From: Chitinophagaceae bacterium UBA7600
GTDB lineage: Bacteria > Bacteroidota > Bacteroidia > Chitinophagales > Chitinophagaceae
Length of the DNA stretch: 64,000 nt
NCBI GenBank assembly: GCA_002478885.1
Contig: DLKC01000057.1
Coordinates: 37,313 to 101,312 of the forward strand
Direction: 5' to 3'
Shown here: one piece after another, positions 50,924-60,700 of the stretch
How the letters are laid out: each line of letters opens with the position of its first letter
How positions within the stretch are numbered: position 1 is the stretch's first letter
Translations under genes and position numbers: made by a program
The notes under the pieces: generated by a model
Databases searched by the model: none
What the model was told of the DNA's origin: nothing
What the model saw: the letters and a program-made list of their open reading frames with translations, nothing else

Positions 50924-52006
50924 TTATTTCTTGCCTTTTGGCATATGGTTGATCCAGTCAATAATCAACTTCACGCCTTCTTTGTGAATGATGGTACGGG
51001 CAAGTTCGGGCATAGCCGTACCGGGTTCTGCACTGTTCATGCGGTAAGCAAAAATGGAATGCTGCGCGTCTCCCGGAATAATATCATAATTCATACCTCC
51101 GGCACCGCCACCTGCCGAGACGGGCTCTTTCAAAATACCTAAATGGCTTTCATCCGTTTGTTCATACTCGAGGTATAATCCGGTATTCGAGGCATCGCCG
51201 GTTGCATTGTGACAATGTGCACAGTTGACATCGATATAGGCCCTTGCCCGCTGATCAAGCGTAAAGTGTTTATCATCTTTCCAATTCGGCAAAGCAGCGA
51301 TCTCAGTCAATGCAGGCAAGCTGGTAATACCACCGAGGCTTGCCCAATGCTGCAACTGGTTTTCCGAGTCGCCTGTTGCAACAAAATTCAGGTTGCGTGC
51401 TTTTGGCCCGATCGGCGTAAGTATCCCACTGCTTACGTGGCAACGTTTGCAATCATTGGTATTCGGCACCTGGTAAACTGTTGAAATTTTATTGCCCTCA
51501 TCATCGAGCAATGTGATCGGAATTTTTGCACCGGTAATATGTTTTACCGCATCCGTCTGTTCCTGGTTCCATAAATAATCCATCACTTTCCATTTATGGT
51601 CGGCAGGATCTTTAACCAGCATCCTTGTCTCGATCATCACCTTTTCATGCTGCTCGTTGATGTAAGCAAAGTTCTTGATGATGATCGTTGAGTCGGGGAA
51701 TTCTGGCAAACCAGCGCCACTGTATTTTGCGGCCTGGCCCTTTGGCAACAATATAAACCGGTCTTTTGCCGCATAGTCAGTAAACAACGGAGTCGCCAGC
51801 TCATAATGAAAAAGTGCTGCCTGAGGTTTTAACTGCTTCAGGTCGCCTGCAAAGAATCCATAGTCGCTTAGCTTGTCTTTGAAATGAAAACCGGTGTTTG
51901 CCGGCTCCTTTGGCTGTTCACCTGATGTACTACTGCAACCTTGCGCAAACAAGGTATACAACAAAACAAAACATAACATTACTGTTATTATTCTTCCTTC
52001 TTTCAT
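50924..52006 (-). CDS. SO2930-type di-heme c-type cytochrome lipoprotein
   Basis: 360 residues. The signal MKEGRIITVMLCFVLLYTLF ends at lipobox AQGC. The protein has two c-heme motifs, CKRCH near 185 and CAHCH near 260. An N-terminal DYGFFAGDLKQLKPQ and FTDYAAKDRFILLPKG segment fits the family known from Shewanella SO_2930. Members are usually encoded next to a beta-helix protein, exactly as here. The role is unknown; electron transfer at the outer membrane or periplasm is inferred. Separated from the upstream beta-helix gene by 251 nt holding an inverted pair of repeat elements. Confidence 0.9.
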   Translation of the reverse strand: MKEGRIITVMLCFVLLYTLFAQGCSSTSGEQPKEPANTGFHFKDKLSDYGFFAGDLKQLKPQAALFHYELATPLFTDYAAKDRFILLPKGQAAKYSGAGLPEFPDSTIIIKNFAYINEQHEKVMIETRMLVKDPADHKWKVMDYLWNQEQTDAVKHITGAKIPITLLDDEGNKISTVYQVPNTNDCKRCHVSSGILTPIGPKARNLNFVATGDSENQLQHWASLGGITSLPALTEIAALPNWKDDKHFTLDQRARAYIDVNCAHCHNATGDASNTGLYLEYEQTDESHLGILKEPVSAGGGAGGMNYDIIPGDAQHSIFAYRMNSAEPGTAMPELARTIIHKEGVKLIIDWINHMPKGKK

Positions 52007-52040
52007 GATTACCGTTTACTTGTCAATTTACTTTATTATT

Positions 52041-52090
52041 TTCCCGGCTTTTATATTCGTGGCATCGCTTCTTGCGTCGCACTCTTGTAC
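52041..52090 (-). repeat. Dispersed intergenic element, subfamily A (reverse)
   Basis: CCCGGCTTTTATATTCG, GGCATCGCTTC, then TTGCGTCGCACTCTTGTAC (core 52073-52081). Facing away from 52200-52250, only 109 nt apart. Confidence 0.85.
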
Positions 52091-52199
52091 AGAAGAGCAG
52101 TGCTGAGCCATCTAAAACCGGTTGCTAAACTATTTTAGGCAATGGCTTATTCGATACGGCTTTGCCCGGCCCAAGGCCTGCCGCCCAAAGATTATGGCG

Positions 52200-52250
52200 A
52201 ACAAGTGTGCGACGCAAGTAAAGCCCAACAGCATTGCCAATGCCGGGTAC
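52200..52250 (+). repeat. Dispersed intergenic element, subfamily A (forward)
   Basis: ACAAGTG, core TGCGACGCA (52208-52216), GCCAATGCCGGGTAC. It ends 8 nt from the beta-helix gene's stop codon. Confidence 0.85.
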
Positions 52251-52257
52251 ATTATTT

Positions 52258-53547
52258 CTATTTGCAAACAAATGGGTCGATAACAATATTTGGTTTCCAG
52301 TTCTTTTGATCCTGAATATGTAACATGTCTGCATTTACAAAAACATTATCGCCGGTTTGTTTAATGCACAAAGAATCGGGGTTTGCAGACTGTCCCCCAG
52401 TGATAATATTTGTTGAAATACCATCGTAAAGAATCAGCGGAATACGTTTGTTCTTTCTTGTTGTGTCCATCATGTTCAACGCCTGTTCGATGCCTACAAG
52501 CATTTTGCCCATGTGGTGTTCGAGGGCAGGGGCGGGAAAAGCATCGCCCATTTGCAACGTGTTGTCGTGGATGAAAATATTTTTGGAGATAGGGAAATAA
52601 TTGTCATTGATCTTGTTCAATGCGCTGTCATCGGTAACCAAACCCGAGGCAAGCAAAATAGCGCCGGAATTATTATTGACAATTTGATTATTGTACAACT
52701 CGATGTCAGAAGCTGCAAGAATGATTACGCCACTTCCTGGCGCCGCATTACCTACGCCCCAGGTTGTTCCAAAACTACCCGCCTTGGCAAAATTGCGTTC
52801 GTTGTTGTCGTGGATATTGTTGTCATGCGCCTTCACATGCCCGCCACGCTTTGATAAAGTAGGCAGATCAAACACAAGAAATCCCGCACAATTTCCCCAG
52901 AATTCATTGCCATACACTTCAGCATTGGTCGTGTTTTCGATCTCGCAACCGGCAACATTCCTGAAGCCTTTGCAATTACGAACAACCGCACTGTCGGTTT
53001 GGCCAACATAAATACCGGCATCTGATGAACCCTGTACATAACAATTTTCCAATAGTACATTTTTACACATTACCGGGTACAATGCATAACCACCACTGGA
53101 AGAATCAGATTTATCCCACACTGCATGCACGTTGCGAAAAACGACATCGCGGCTCTTGGTAACCTTTATAAGGTCGCCCTTTGCATTCTGCAATTTGATG
53201 TCTTCAATATTAAAACCAGTTACATCTGTTACGCGAATACCTTCACCACCCTGTGTTTGCGAAGAGAAATCAAGAATGGTTTTATCCGGTCCTTCGCCTT
53301 TTAACATGATATGTTTCAATTGGGCAATACTCAGGTTATCAAATTTGTAGTTGCCCGCTTTAAGCTCCACAACTGAACTGTCTTTAAGTGAGAGCAGCGC
53401 CTCAGATATTTTACTCTCCTCGCCGGGACTAAAGGAAAGTGTGTTCGTATAACCGCTATTACTTTTTTCTGTTGCTGTATTACAGGAAGAAATGGCAACC
53501 AGTAGAACCGCAACAATCGAAGCACCATAAGATCTAAACTTTTCCAT
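52258..53547 (-). CDS. Parallel beta-helix repeat lipoprotein (SO2929-type)
   Basis: 429 residues. Lipoprotein signal ending in lipobox ISSC (residue 22). The protein is a right-handed parallel beta-helix: successive turns such as NVLLENCYVQGSSDAGIYVG, SAVVRNCKGFRNVAG, NAEVYGNEFWGNCAGFLVFD, IELYNNQIVNNNSGAILLA. GEGPDKTILDFSSQTQGGEG opens the helix. Such folds occur in polysaccharide lyases, but no lyase catalytic site is recognised. The fixed pairing with the SO2930-type cytochrome suggests one shared process. Confidence 0.87.
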   Translation of the reverse strand: MEKFRSYGASIVAVLLVAISSCNTATEKSNSGYTNTLSFSPGEESKISEALLSLKDSSVVELKAGNYKFDNLSIAQLKHIMLKGEGPDKTILDFSSQTQGGEGIRVTDVTGFNIEDIKLQNAKGDLIKVTKSRDVVFRNVHAVWDKSDSSSGGYALYPVMCKNVLLENCYVQGSSDAGIYVGQTDSAVVRNCKGFRNVAGCEIENTTNAEVYGNEFWGNCAGFLVFDLPTLSKRGGHVKAHDNNIHDNNERNFAKAGSFGTTWGVGNAAPGSGVIILAASDIELYNNQIVNNNSGAILLASGLVTDDSALNKINDNYFPISKNIFIHDNTLQMGDAFPAPALEHHMGKMLVGIEQALNMMDTTRKNKRIPLILYDGISTNIITGGQSANPDSLCIKQTGDNVFVNADMLHIQDQKNWKPNIVIDPFVCK

Positions 53548-53577
53548 ATGCTTTTTATTTACAAATAAATTTAACTA

Positions 53578-56331
53578 TTAAAATAAGTTGTATGCAAGCG
53601 AAACATAGTACACCGCACCGATCAGCGGATTAGCTATGCCTGTTGAATAATATTTGTTGGTGATATTTGTACCGCCAAATTTTACAGAAGAGTGTATTGC
53701 AGTAAAGGTATAACCAATCTGCGCATCGATCACGGTTGAGGCAGGTACATTACCATTTGCCAAGCCGCCCGAAACCTCGTAGTGATAGCCGGGTTTATAT
53801 CTCAGCGAAGTGTTGAATGACCAGTTTTGTTTTTTGCCCAGGCCGGTGTTGCCAAATTCTACGTTCACATGAAAATGGGGCGTATTAAAATTATTGATCT
53901 GGCTTGCATTGTTATTTTTCAAGTAATCAGAATAATAATTCGCTTTTGCAATAAAATTGTGCGAAAGGTCAACACTTACACTTGCTGCATACCCATAAGT
54001 ATTCACTGTTTGTGCACCGTTAAAAGCAATATTGTATTGTATATAGGTGCTGTGATCGTTAAAAGCTGTCGGGTCATTGGTGCCGGGTGTGTTACAAACA
54101 TCGGCATAACCGATAAAGTTTTTCCAGGTTGAGTAATAACCCAGCACATCAATTAAAACTTTTTTGCCAACCAAAGCGGCATAACCCAATTCAAATGCAT
54201 TTACCGATTGCGGTTTAATATCATTTACATAAAACCGTTCCAGTTTGGACGCATCATCTGTTTGCTGGTATTGTTGTACGCTGGCGAGCGTATAAGGAAC
54301 ATATTGATCAAAATGATACGTATCGTTCAACAACAAAGAAGACCCGCCTGATGCATATTGGTTATATCCGACCAATGTGCTTTGCAAAGCCTGGATATTA
54401 GAAGGGAAACTATAGGCGTTCTGGTAAGAGAACCGAATAAAATTTTCTTTTGCTACTTCAAATACGGAAGACAATCTCGAGGTTACTTTGGGTTCTTTAA
54501 ACAAAGTGTTCTTGTCATAGCGGAAAGATGCTGCCAGCCGCAGTTTCTCCTGCAGCAACCGTTTAGCAACCTGGGCGTAGCTACTATATTCATTCACTTT
54601 TATTGGGCCATCTCCATCCGGGAATAACGTGCCCCTGGAATATAGATTGTACAATCTCCAATTGACACCGGCAATAAGGTCAACAAACTTTACAAGCTGT
54701 GAAAAATTGTATTGAAATTCTGAGTTGTATAATTTGCTCCTGTCAAGAAACAAGGTACCACCTTCTGTTATCGGCGTTTGTGATATTGTTTGCTTTAAAT
54801 TGTTGAATTGATCCGAACCAGCATCGGGACGGCCGATGTCAGCATACTGCCTGGCCGCATAGCTGGCACTATTGTAATCCATTCCACCTGCCAGCGACTG
54901 TATCAATGCGCCTGTATACTGAGGATACCATCCATCGCCTGTACTGGCATCATAGCTTGGTTTCCAGCCTTCGTTAATATATTGCGCCGTAGGACCAGCG
55001 ACCAAAGTATTGCCAGAGTTTTCCTGCGTAGTATAAGCGCGCAAGAACCAGTTTTCAGCCTTAAGTTCAAGCCGGTATTGGCCGACTTTAAAATCTTTTA
55101 ACTGGTAGCGTGTATCATTAGTGTAAACGATATTCCCGGTTCCAAAAGTGCCTGAAAAAATCGCCTGCAGCTTTGGTTTGATTTTATAACGCAATTCAGC
55201 ATTGGCCTTGAATAGTTGCGCATTATTATCCAAATAGCCATACTCAGCATAGCCGGTTCTTGCAACATAATTAGACTGACCCAACAATGGCTCAATGATA
55301 GGGGCAAGGTCAGGGTTAGTTGACAATGCATATTCAAGAAACGGATTTATATCAGCAGATGTTGCACCGCCGTAAAGGTTTACGCCGTTATAATTAGGGT
55401 CGGTATATTTTGTTCCTGATCCGTTTTTGTTGCTGCTGTCAGTCGCAACCCAATCGCTTGCCTTTGTATATTGTACATTGATCTTAAAAGCAAGCTTGTC
55501 ATTTATTTTCTTTCCCCAACGGATTGCCCAATCGTAGTAAGGCGCAGGTTTTACGGGGTCCTTCACATTGCTGTTTTTCACATGATTCACTCCCTGGTTT
55601 ACCAGGATGCTCAGACCCTGGTATTTAAAAGGGTCTTTGCCTGTCATAACCATTGTACCATTTAATCCTCTCGAGCCATACAAAGCCGAAGATGCGCCAG
55701 ACAGCAATTCAATATTATCAACATCCAGTTGTGTCAAGCCAATTGCATTACCCAATGGAAAGTTCAGACCCGGTGCCTGGTTATCCATGCCATCCACAAT
55801 TTGTGTAAAATTGGTATTGCCACTTGTATTAAAGCCCCTTGTCGTAACGGTTGTAAAACCAATACTCGACACCGTTACATCAACTCCCTTCAATCCCTGC
55901 ATCATATCATAATAATTGAGTTGAGGAGAATTGATAATGTCTTTGTTGCCGATGCGTTCGATCGTTACAGGCGATTCCAGCTTTTTCTGCGTGCTGCGGC
56001 TTGCTGATACGACTATATCCTGTCCCAAAGCAGACGCCGGATTTAGCTCAACAGTTATAGCAACTTTCCCATCGCTCACCTGTAATTCTTTTGATTCGTA
56101 GCCAATTGATGAAAACACCAGCGTTAAAGGAAAATTCTTTTGTGTCTTAAATTTAAAGTTGCCATTATCATTAGTAAAATCTCCATCGGAGCTTCCTTTA
56201 ACAGTAACGGACACAACCGGGATCGGCTCTTTTGTAACACTATTTTTTACAATTCCCGAAATCGTATGCTGCGCATACATCGAAACACTAAGCATTGATA
56301 GCATGAAAAGAATGAGTGATCTTTTTTTCAT
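53578..56331 (-). CDS. SusC-like TonB-dependent outer-membrane receptor
   Basis: 917 residues from the ATG at 56331; ATGs at 56337 and 56403 are alternatives. Signal MKKRSLILFMLSMLSVSMYA. Carboxypeptidase-regulatory-like domain near 25-100 (ISGIVKNSVTKEPIPVVSVTVKG). Plug near 120-225 (TQKKLESPVTIERIGNKDI, TVTTRGFNTSGNTNF, LLSGASSALYGSRGLNG). The rest is a 22-strand barrel ending in aromatic YVSLAYNLF. No SusD partner is adjacent, so it is a lone receptor. The substrate is unknown; it heads an operon with the beta-helix protein and di-heme cytochrome. Confidence 0.92.
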   Translation of the reverse strand: MKKRSLILFMLSMLSVSMYAQHTISGIVKNSVTKEPIPVVSVTVKGSSDGDFTNDNGNFKFKTQKNFPLTLVFSSIGYESKELQVSDGKVAITVELNPASALGQDIVVSASRSTQKKLESPVTIERIGNKDIINSPQLNYYDMMQGLKGVDVTVSSIGFTTVTTRGFNTSGNTNFTQIVDGMDNQAPGLNFPLGNAIGLTQLDVDNIELLSGASSALYGSRGLNGTMVMTGKDPFKYQGLSILVNQGVNHVKNSNVKDPVKPAPYYDWAIRWGKKINDKLAFKINVQYTKASDWVATDSSNKNGSGTKYTDPNYNGVNLYGGATSADINPFLEYALSTNPDLAPIIEPLLGQSNYVARTGYAEYGYLDNNAQLFKANAELRYKIKPKLQAIFSGTFGTGNIVYTNDTRYQLKDFKVGQYRLELKAENWFLRAYTTQENSGNTLVAGPTAQYINEGWKPSYDASTGDGWYPQYTGALIQSLAGGMDYNSASYAARQYADIGRPDAGSDQFNNLKQTISQTPITEGGTLFLDRSKLYNSEFQYNFSQLVKFVDLIAGVNWRLYNLYSRGTLFPDGDGPIKVNEYSSYAQVAKRLLQEKLRLAASFRYDKNTLFKEPKVTSRLSSVFEVAKENFIRFSYQNAYSFPSNIQALQSTLVGYNQYASGGSSLLLNDTYHFDQYVPYTLASVQQYQQTDDASKLERFYVNDIKPQSVNAFELGYAALVGKKVLIDVLGYYSTWKNFIGYADVCNTPGTNDPTAFNDHSTYIQYNIAFNGAQTVNTYGYAASVSVDLSHNFIAKANYYSDYLKNNNASQINNFNTPHFHVNVEFGNTGLGKKQNWSFNTSLRYKPGYHYEVSGGLANGNVPASTVIDAQIGYTFTAIHSSVKFGGTNITNKYYSTGIANPLIGAVYYVSLAYNLF

Positions 56332-56371
56332 GAGCATTGTTTTAAGGTAAATACAACCAGCAGTAAGAGCC

Positions 56372-56391
56372 CCCGGGTGTTGAATGCCGGG
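56372..56391 (-). terminator. Weak hairpin between the TetR and TonB receptor genes
   Basis: CCCGG and CCGGG arms with a 10-nt loop, 16-35 nt after the TetR stop. No U-run follows, so it may attenuate rather than end transcription. The CCCGGC motif also resembles the end of the repeat element. Confidence 0.35.
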
Positions 56392-56406
56392 CCTTAACTG
56401 CAATCG

Positions 56407-57009
56407 TTAGTTTTTAAGTCCTTTGAAAATAACCGTTAACAAGAATCTTATGTCGGCAAAGCCCTTTGTATAATTTATCTCAGGCTCCTTTTTTAATATG
56501 GCATTTTGTTCCGTGTAGTGTTTGATTGCATCACTCATACTCAGTAATGCGGTGGCGAGCTTCCCGGCATCCGTTTTTACGATCTCCTCGTTTTTGATTC
56601 CATCTTTCAACAAGCCGGCAAGAAAATCCGTTTCCTTTTGCATGACGGCTTCGTACAGGGATAAAAAGCCCGGCAGCAGGCGTTTAAGCATTTCAGTAGA
56701 AATACGGTTGAGGTTCAAAATAGTCTTATAATAATTATAACGCTCCTGCATATAAAACATTACCCGCGCTTCCACGCCTTTCTTTCTCATTGTTTTTTGT
56801 TGCAGGCTTTCAAGATACTCCTCTCCTTCCTTAACGGCCACTTCAAGAAATAGCGCTTCCTTATTCCTGTAATAGTAGAATAAAGAAGACTTGGTCATTC
56901 CGGCCGACCTGGCAATATCTTCCAGTGTTGTTTTTTCAAGCCCGTATTTTAAAAAACAGGCCATCGCAGCTTTGCCAATATCCTGTTTAACAGACTCTTT
57001 TTTATTCAT
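56407..57009 (-). CDS. TetR/AcrR-family transcriptional regulator
   Basis: 200 residues. N-terminal helix-turn-helix near 10-55: KAAMACFLKYGLEKTTLEDIA then RSAGMTKSSLFYYYRNKEALF. The C-terminal ligand domain is not recognised. It lies 75 nt upstream of the TonB receptor in the same direction and is probably its local regulator. A near-perfect -7 box (TACTTTCG, 57029-57036) and an ACTTTT/AAAAGT inverted repeat (57052-57069) upstream could be its own promoter and operator. Confidence 0.88.
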   Translation of the reverse strand: MNKKESVKQDIGKAAMACFLKYGLEKTTLEDIARSAGMTKSSLFYYYRNKEALFLEVAVKEGEEYLESLQQKTMRKKGVEARVMFYMQERYNYYKTILNLNRISTEMLKRLLPGFLSLYEAVMQKETDFLAGLLKDGIKNEEIVKTDAGKLATALLSMSDAIKHYTEQNAILKKEPEINYTKGFADIRFLLTVIFKGLKN

Positions 57010-57740
57010 AAAACAACTTTACTTGCAACGAAAGTATTTTTAATAATTTGAACTTTTGATTAAAAAAGTCTAAAAACAAAATGTGCTTTAAGCTCATGCA
57101 TCTTCTCTTTTCTCATGCGCGATAGCATGCCGTGGCTTCTTTTCGTTATAAGTCTTTGTTAGCCAGCTACAGTTTTTTATGGCATCGGCAGTTGCCACGC
57201 TCGGTTCAGGGTTCAGGCCTTGTGGACGCTGGATGCGGTGCTGTGTGGCCAATAGGGCAAAAAGCTTCAGGTGCGTCGCCAAAAAGAAGGTTCTCTAACC
57301 CCAGGCTACCGGCATCGATCCCGGCAAGCTAAGAAATGAGTGCCGTTTTTCACAAGCGACACGGAGAGCTCCTTTTTGAACGGGCATCCAGCAGGCTTAT
57401 ACACATTCAATGTGGCTTATTTGGCTTTCAGCTGTGTGCAATACCGGTTCGGAAAAAGAATGACCAGCCGGATGTTTTATTATTTAAATTGCGTATTGCA
57501 AACACCGGCACTGAAGTAATTTTTTTAAAAACCAAAACAACGGCAACGATCAACTGAAGCTTCACAAATATTTTTGCGCAACCGTATGCTATCATTGCAT
57601 TTGTTGCCCATTGAGATAAAGATGAAGTGATTGCGACGCAACAGGTGGTGCCATGAAAATCCAATGCTGGTATTATTAGACAAATTGTGCTCCCTATATT
57701 TCGTTCGGATCACGACAGGCAGTTTCCGAAACGGTCATAC
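57010..57740. other. Divergent intergenic region
   Basis: 731 bp between the TetR gene and the SprB-repeat adhesin gene. It holds a decayed reverse repeat copy near 57155-57215, a forward copy at 57621-57670, a possible TetR operator at 57052-57069, and a one-mismatch -7 box (TATATTTC, 57695-57702) for the adhesin. No gene is supported. Confidence 0.5.
57621..57670 (+). repeat. Dispersed intergenic element, subfamily A (forward, divergent)
   Basis: GATGAAGTGAT then TGCGACGCA (57632-57640), ACAGGTGGTGCCATG. The flanks are less conserved than in other copies. Confidence 0.6.
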
Positions 57741-60700
57741 TATGCAAAAGACCGCGCTGATCGCGATCACTTTTTTGTGTTGCTTTTTTTGTGGGCACAC
57801 ACAAATGAATTTACAATCACCTCACCCTGCTGCCAAATTTCTGAACAAAAAGACGGGCGGACAATCAGACCTTTTCGCCACGCAGAACAGCTTTATTGAA
57901 AACAAAGGGCAGTATGGTAAAACCCCGGCCTCATTGAGTGATATGGGGAAAATATTGTTTGGTTACGAGGGGTTTTCAATGCCCGTGCTGTTTACCGAAA
58001 AAGGCGTGATATACTTGCAAAAAAAAAGAAGAGAAATCTTCGGAGCGCGAAAGAGAAAAACGCGAAAAACAGGAAAAAGATAATGAAGCTAAAAATGGCG
58101 AGGAAAATGATACGCATTTTATAACAATGAGGTTTCTTAACGCAAATGCGGCCACGCAGGTTATCGCATCTGATCAAGAACGGGCTTATTTTACTTACAG
58201 CATTCTGCAGGAAAAGGCAAGCGCGTATAAAAAAATCACTTACAAAAATATTTACCCAGGTATCGATATCAGTTTTTATTTCAACGGTAATGGAAAAGCC
58301 GGCTTTGAATACAGCATAAAAGTGCAGCGTGGCGCAAACCCCTCTGCGGTGAAAATGATCTTTGGAGGAGATGTAAAGATGTTGCAGGAACAAAATGATG
58401 GAGCGATGCGCATGCGGTCGGACTTTGGGTCATTTGAACATTCGAAGCCAGTGGGCTTCTATGAAGATGCGCCCGAACAAAAAATTGGCTGCACATTTAA
58501 ACGTGACAAAAACATTTTGAGCTGCGCAATAGTTGGAAAATATGACACAACAAAAACGGTGATTGTTGATCCTTTTGTAAGTTCAACATCAAACCTTACT
58601 GGCCTCAATGCGGGTAAAGCAAAAGACATCGATTTTGACTATGCTGGCAATATTTATGTAACGGGCGGCGGCGATGGTGCAACAAATCATATGCTCGCCA
58701 AATACGACGCAAATGGCGTGCTGCAATGGACTTTCAGTGGTGTACTTACTAGTCCGTCGTGGCAATTCGGCACCTATTTCGGGGGTTGGGTTGTAGAAAA
58801 GACGACCGGCAATGTTTATCTTGGCCAAGGCTTTGAATACATAAATGGCTTTAGCATTATTAGAATAAATACGGCGGGAATTTATGACAATTATATTACC
58901 ACTGCCAATCCTAACTTCAGAGAAGACTGGAAAATGTACTGGAACTGCAACAGTGGATCCCCTCAAATATTGATTGCAGGGGGCGGAACAAATTCAAATA
59001 TCAATTTTGGTATTTGCACACCACCGTCCACAACGATTAGCTCATTGAACATTACGGGCATACCTTATACAGGAACAGATGGCTGGGCACAGGATATTTC
59101 CGATCTTGTTATTGATCCGCTAACCAATGATCTCTACACAATTTATGGGTCTTTGTATGGTACGCCTTCGCTTAGCAATAAGATCTATAAAAATACAGCG
59201 CCTTATAGCGCGGGATCGATGGCTTGGAATTTATACTCGGGCTTCGTAGCTGTACAGGAAATCGCCAACAGACCCTACCTGGCAGGAACACAGATCGATA
59301 ATTCGAGCAATGTATTTGCGGTAAATTCTTCGTATTTGTTTTACTGGGACGGAAAGAACCTGAAGGCATTCGATAAATCAAATGGCAACACGGTTGGAAC
59401 GCCATTGACAATCGCTACGAACAGTAACCTGATGAGTGGTGGCATTATCGCAGATGAATGTAACAATATTTATGTGGGCTCGACAAACGGAACCATCAAG
59501 GTTTATAAATTTAATGGATCCATATTCAACGATGCCCCGGCCGCAGATATCAGTATTCCAGGCTACAGTACAAAGTCGGTTTACGACCTTGCCTATAATG
59601 AATCACAAAAATTATTGTATGCAAGTGGCGACGGTTTTGTTGCAGCATTTGATGTATCCTCGTATGGCTGCCCCACAACAACATATAGCCTGAATATTAA
59701 TGCTAATTGTGGAGCAGGAACAGCGACCGTAACTGTTAGTCCAACACCACCTTCCGGCTCAACAGTTACTTATGTACTGTATGATGGCACAACCCAACTA
59801 TCAACAAATTCAACGGGCATATTCACCGGATTAACACCCGGTATTACTTATACGGTAAAGGTTTACATAAACCAGATATGCAGCGGATCACTCACTGTTA
59901 AGGATTTTATTTTGCCGGGACCGCAACTGAACCTATCAAAAACAGATGCCACATGTGGCAACGCCAGCGGAACTATTACGGCTTCAGGAAATGGCGGGAC
60001 CAATCCTTACACATATAGCAAAGATGGTGTTTCTTTTGGGGGCAGCGGCAATTTTATCAACCTTACAGCAGGTCTTTACATCATAACAGTAAAGGATGCA
60101 GGTGGATGTAAAACAGCAGACAGCATTATCGTAAAAAACAGCAACGGGCCCTCCCTAAATTTTACCGCAACGAACGCTTTTTGCAGTACAAGTAATGGTA
60201 CAATAACAGCAACAGTTTCCGGTGGAGTTGCGCCATTACTATACAGTATTGACGGCACCACCTACCAAACAGGTAATGTTTTCATAGGGCTTGCCGCCGG
60301 CAGCTATACGCTCACGGTAAAGGATGCCAATGGTTGTACAAACGCAGTAAGTGTAAACATTGGCAGTTCCTCATCGCCGCAGCTGACCGTTACACCAACC
60401 GCAACCACATGCAACAATACTAATGGTGTAATTACTGCATTTGGCACCAGCGACGCTACACCATTGCAATACAGCATTAATGGCAATATTTTTCAACCTG
60501 GTAACATATTTTCGAATCTTGCAGGGGGGAACTACATAGTCTCGGCGAAAGATGTAAATGGTTGTATAACTAAGGTAAGTACAACGGTCGCCAATTCACC
60601 AGGCCCAACTGTTAGTGCAGTGGCTACAACCGCATCATGTAATAACGTAAACGGAATTGTAACTGCGACAGCCACTGGTGGAGCAGCACCTTTACAGTTC

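Noticed and set aside
57336..57664. Short frames in the region before the adhesin
   Set aside because: Frames on both strands overlap, lack starts with ribosome-binding sites and show no recognisable sequence.
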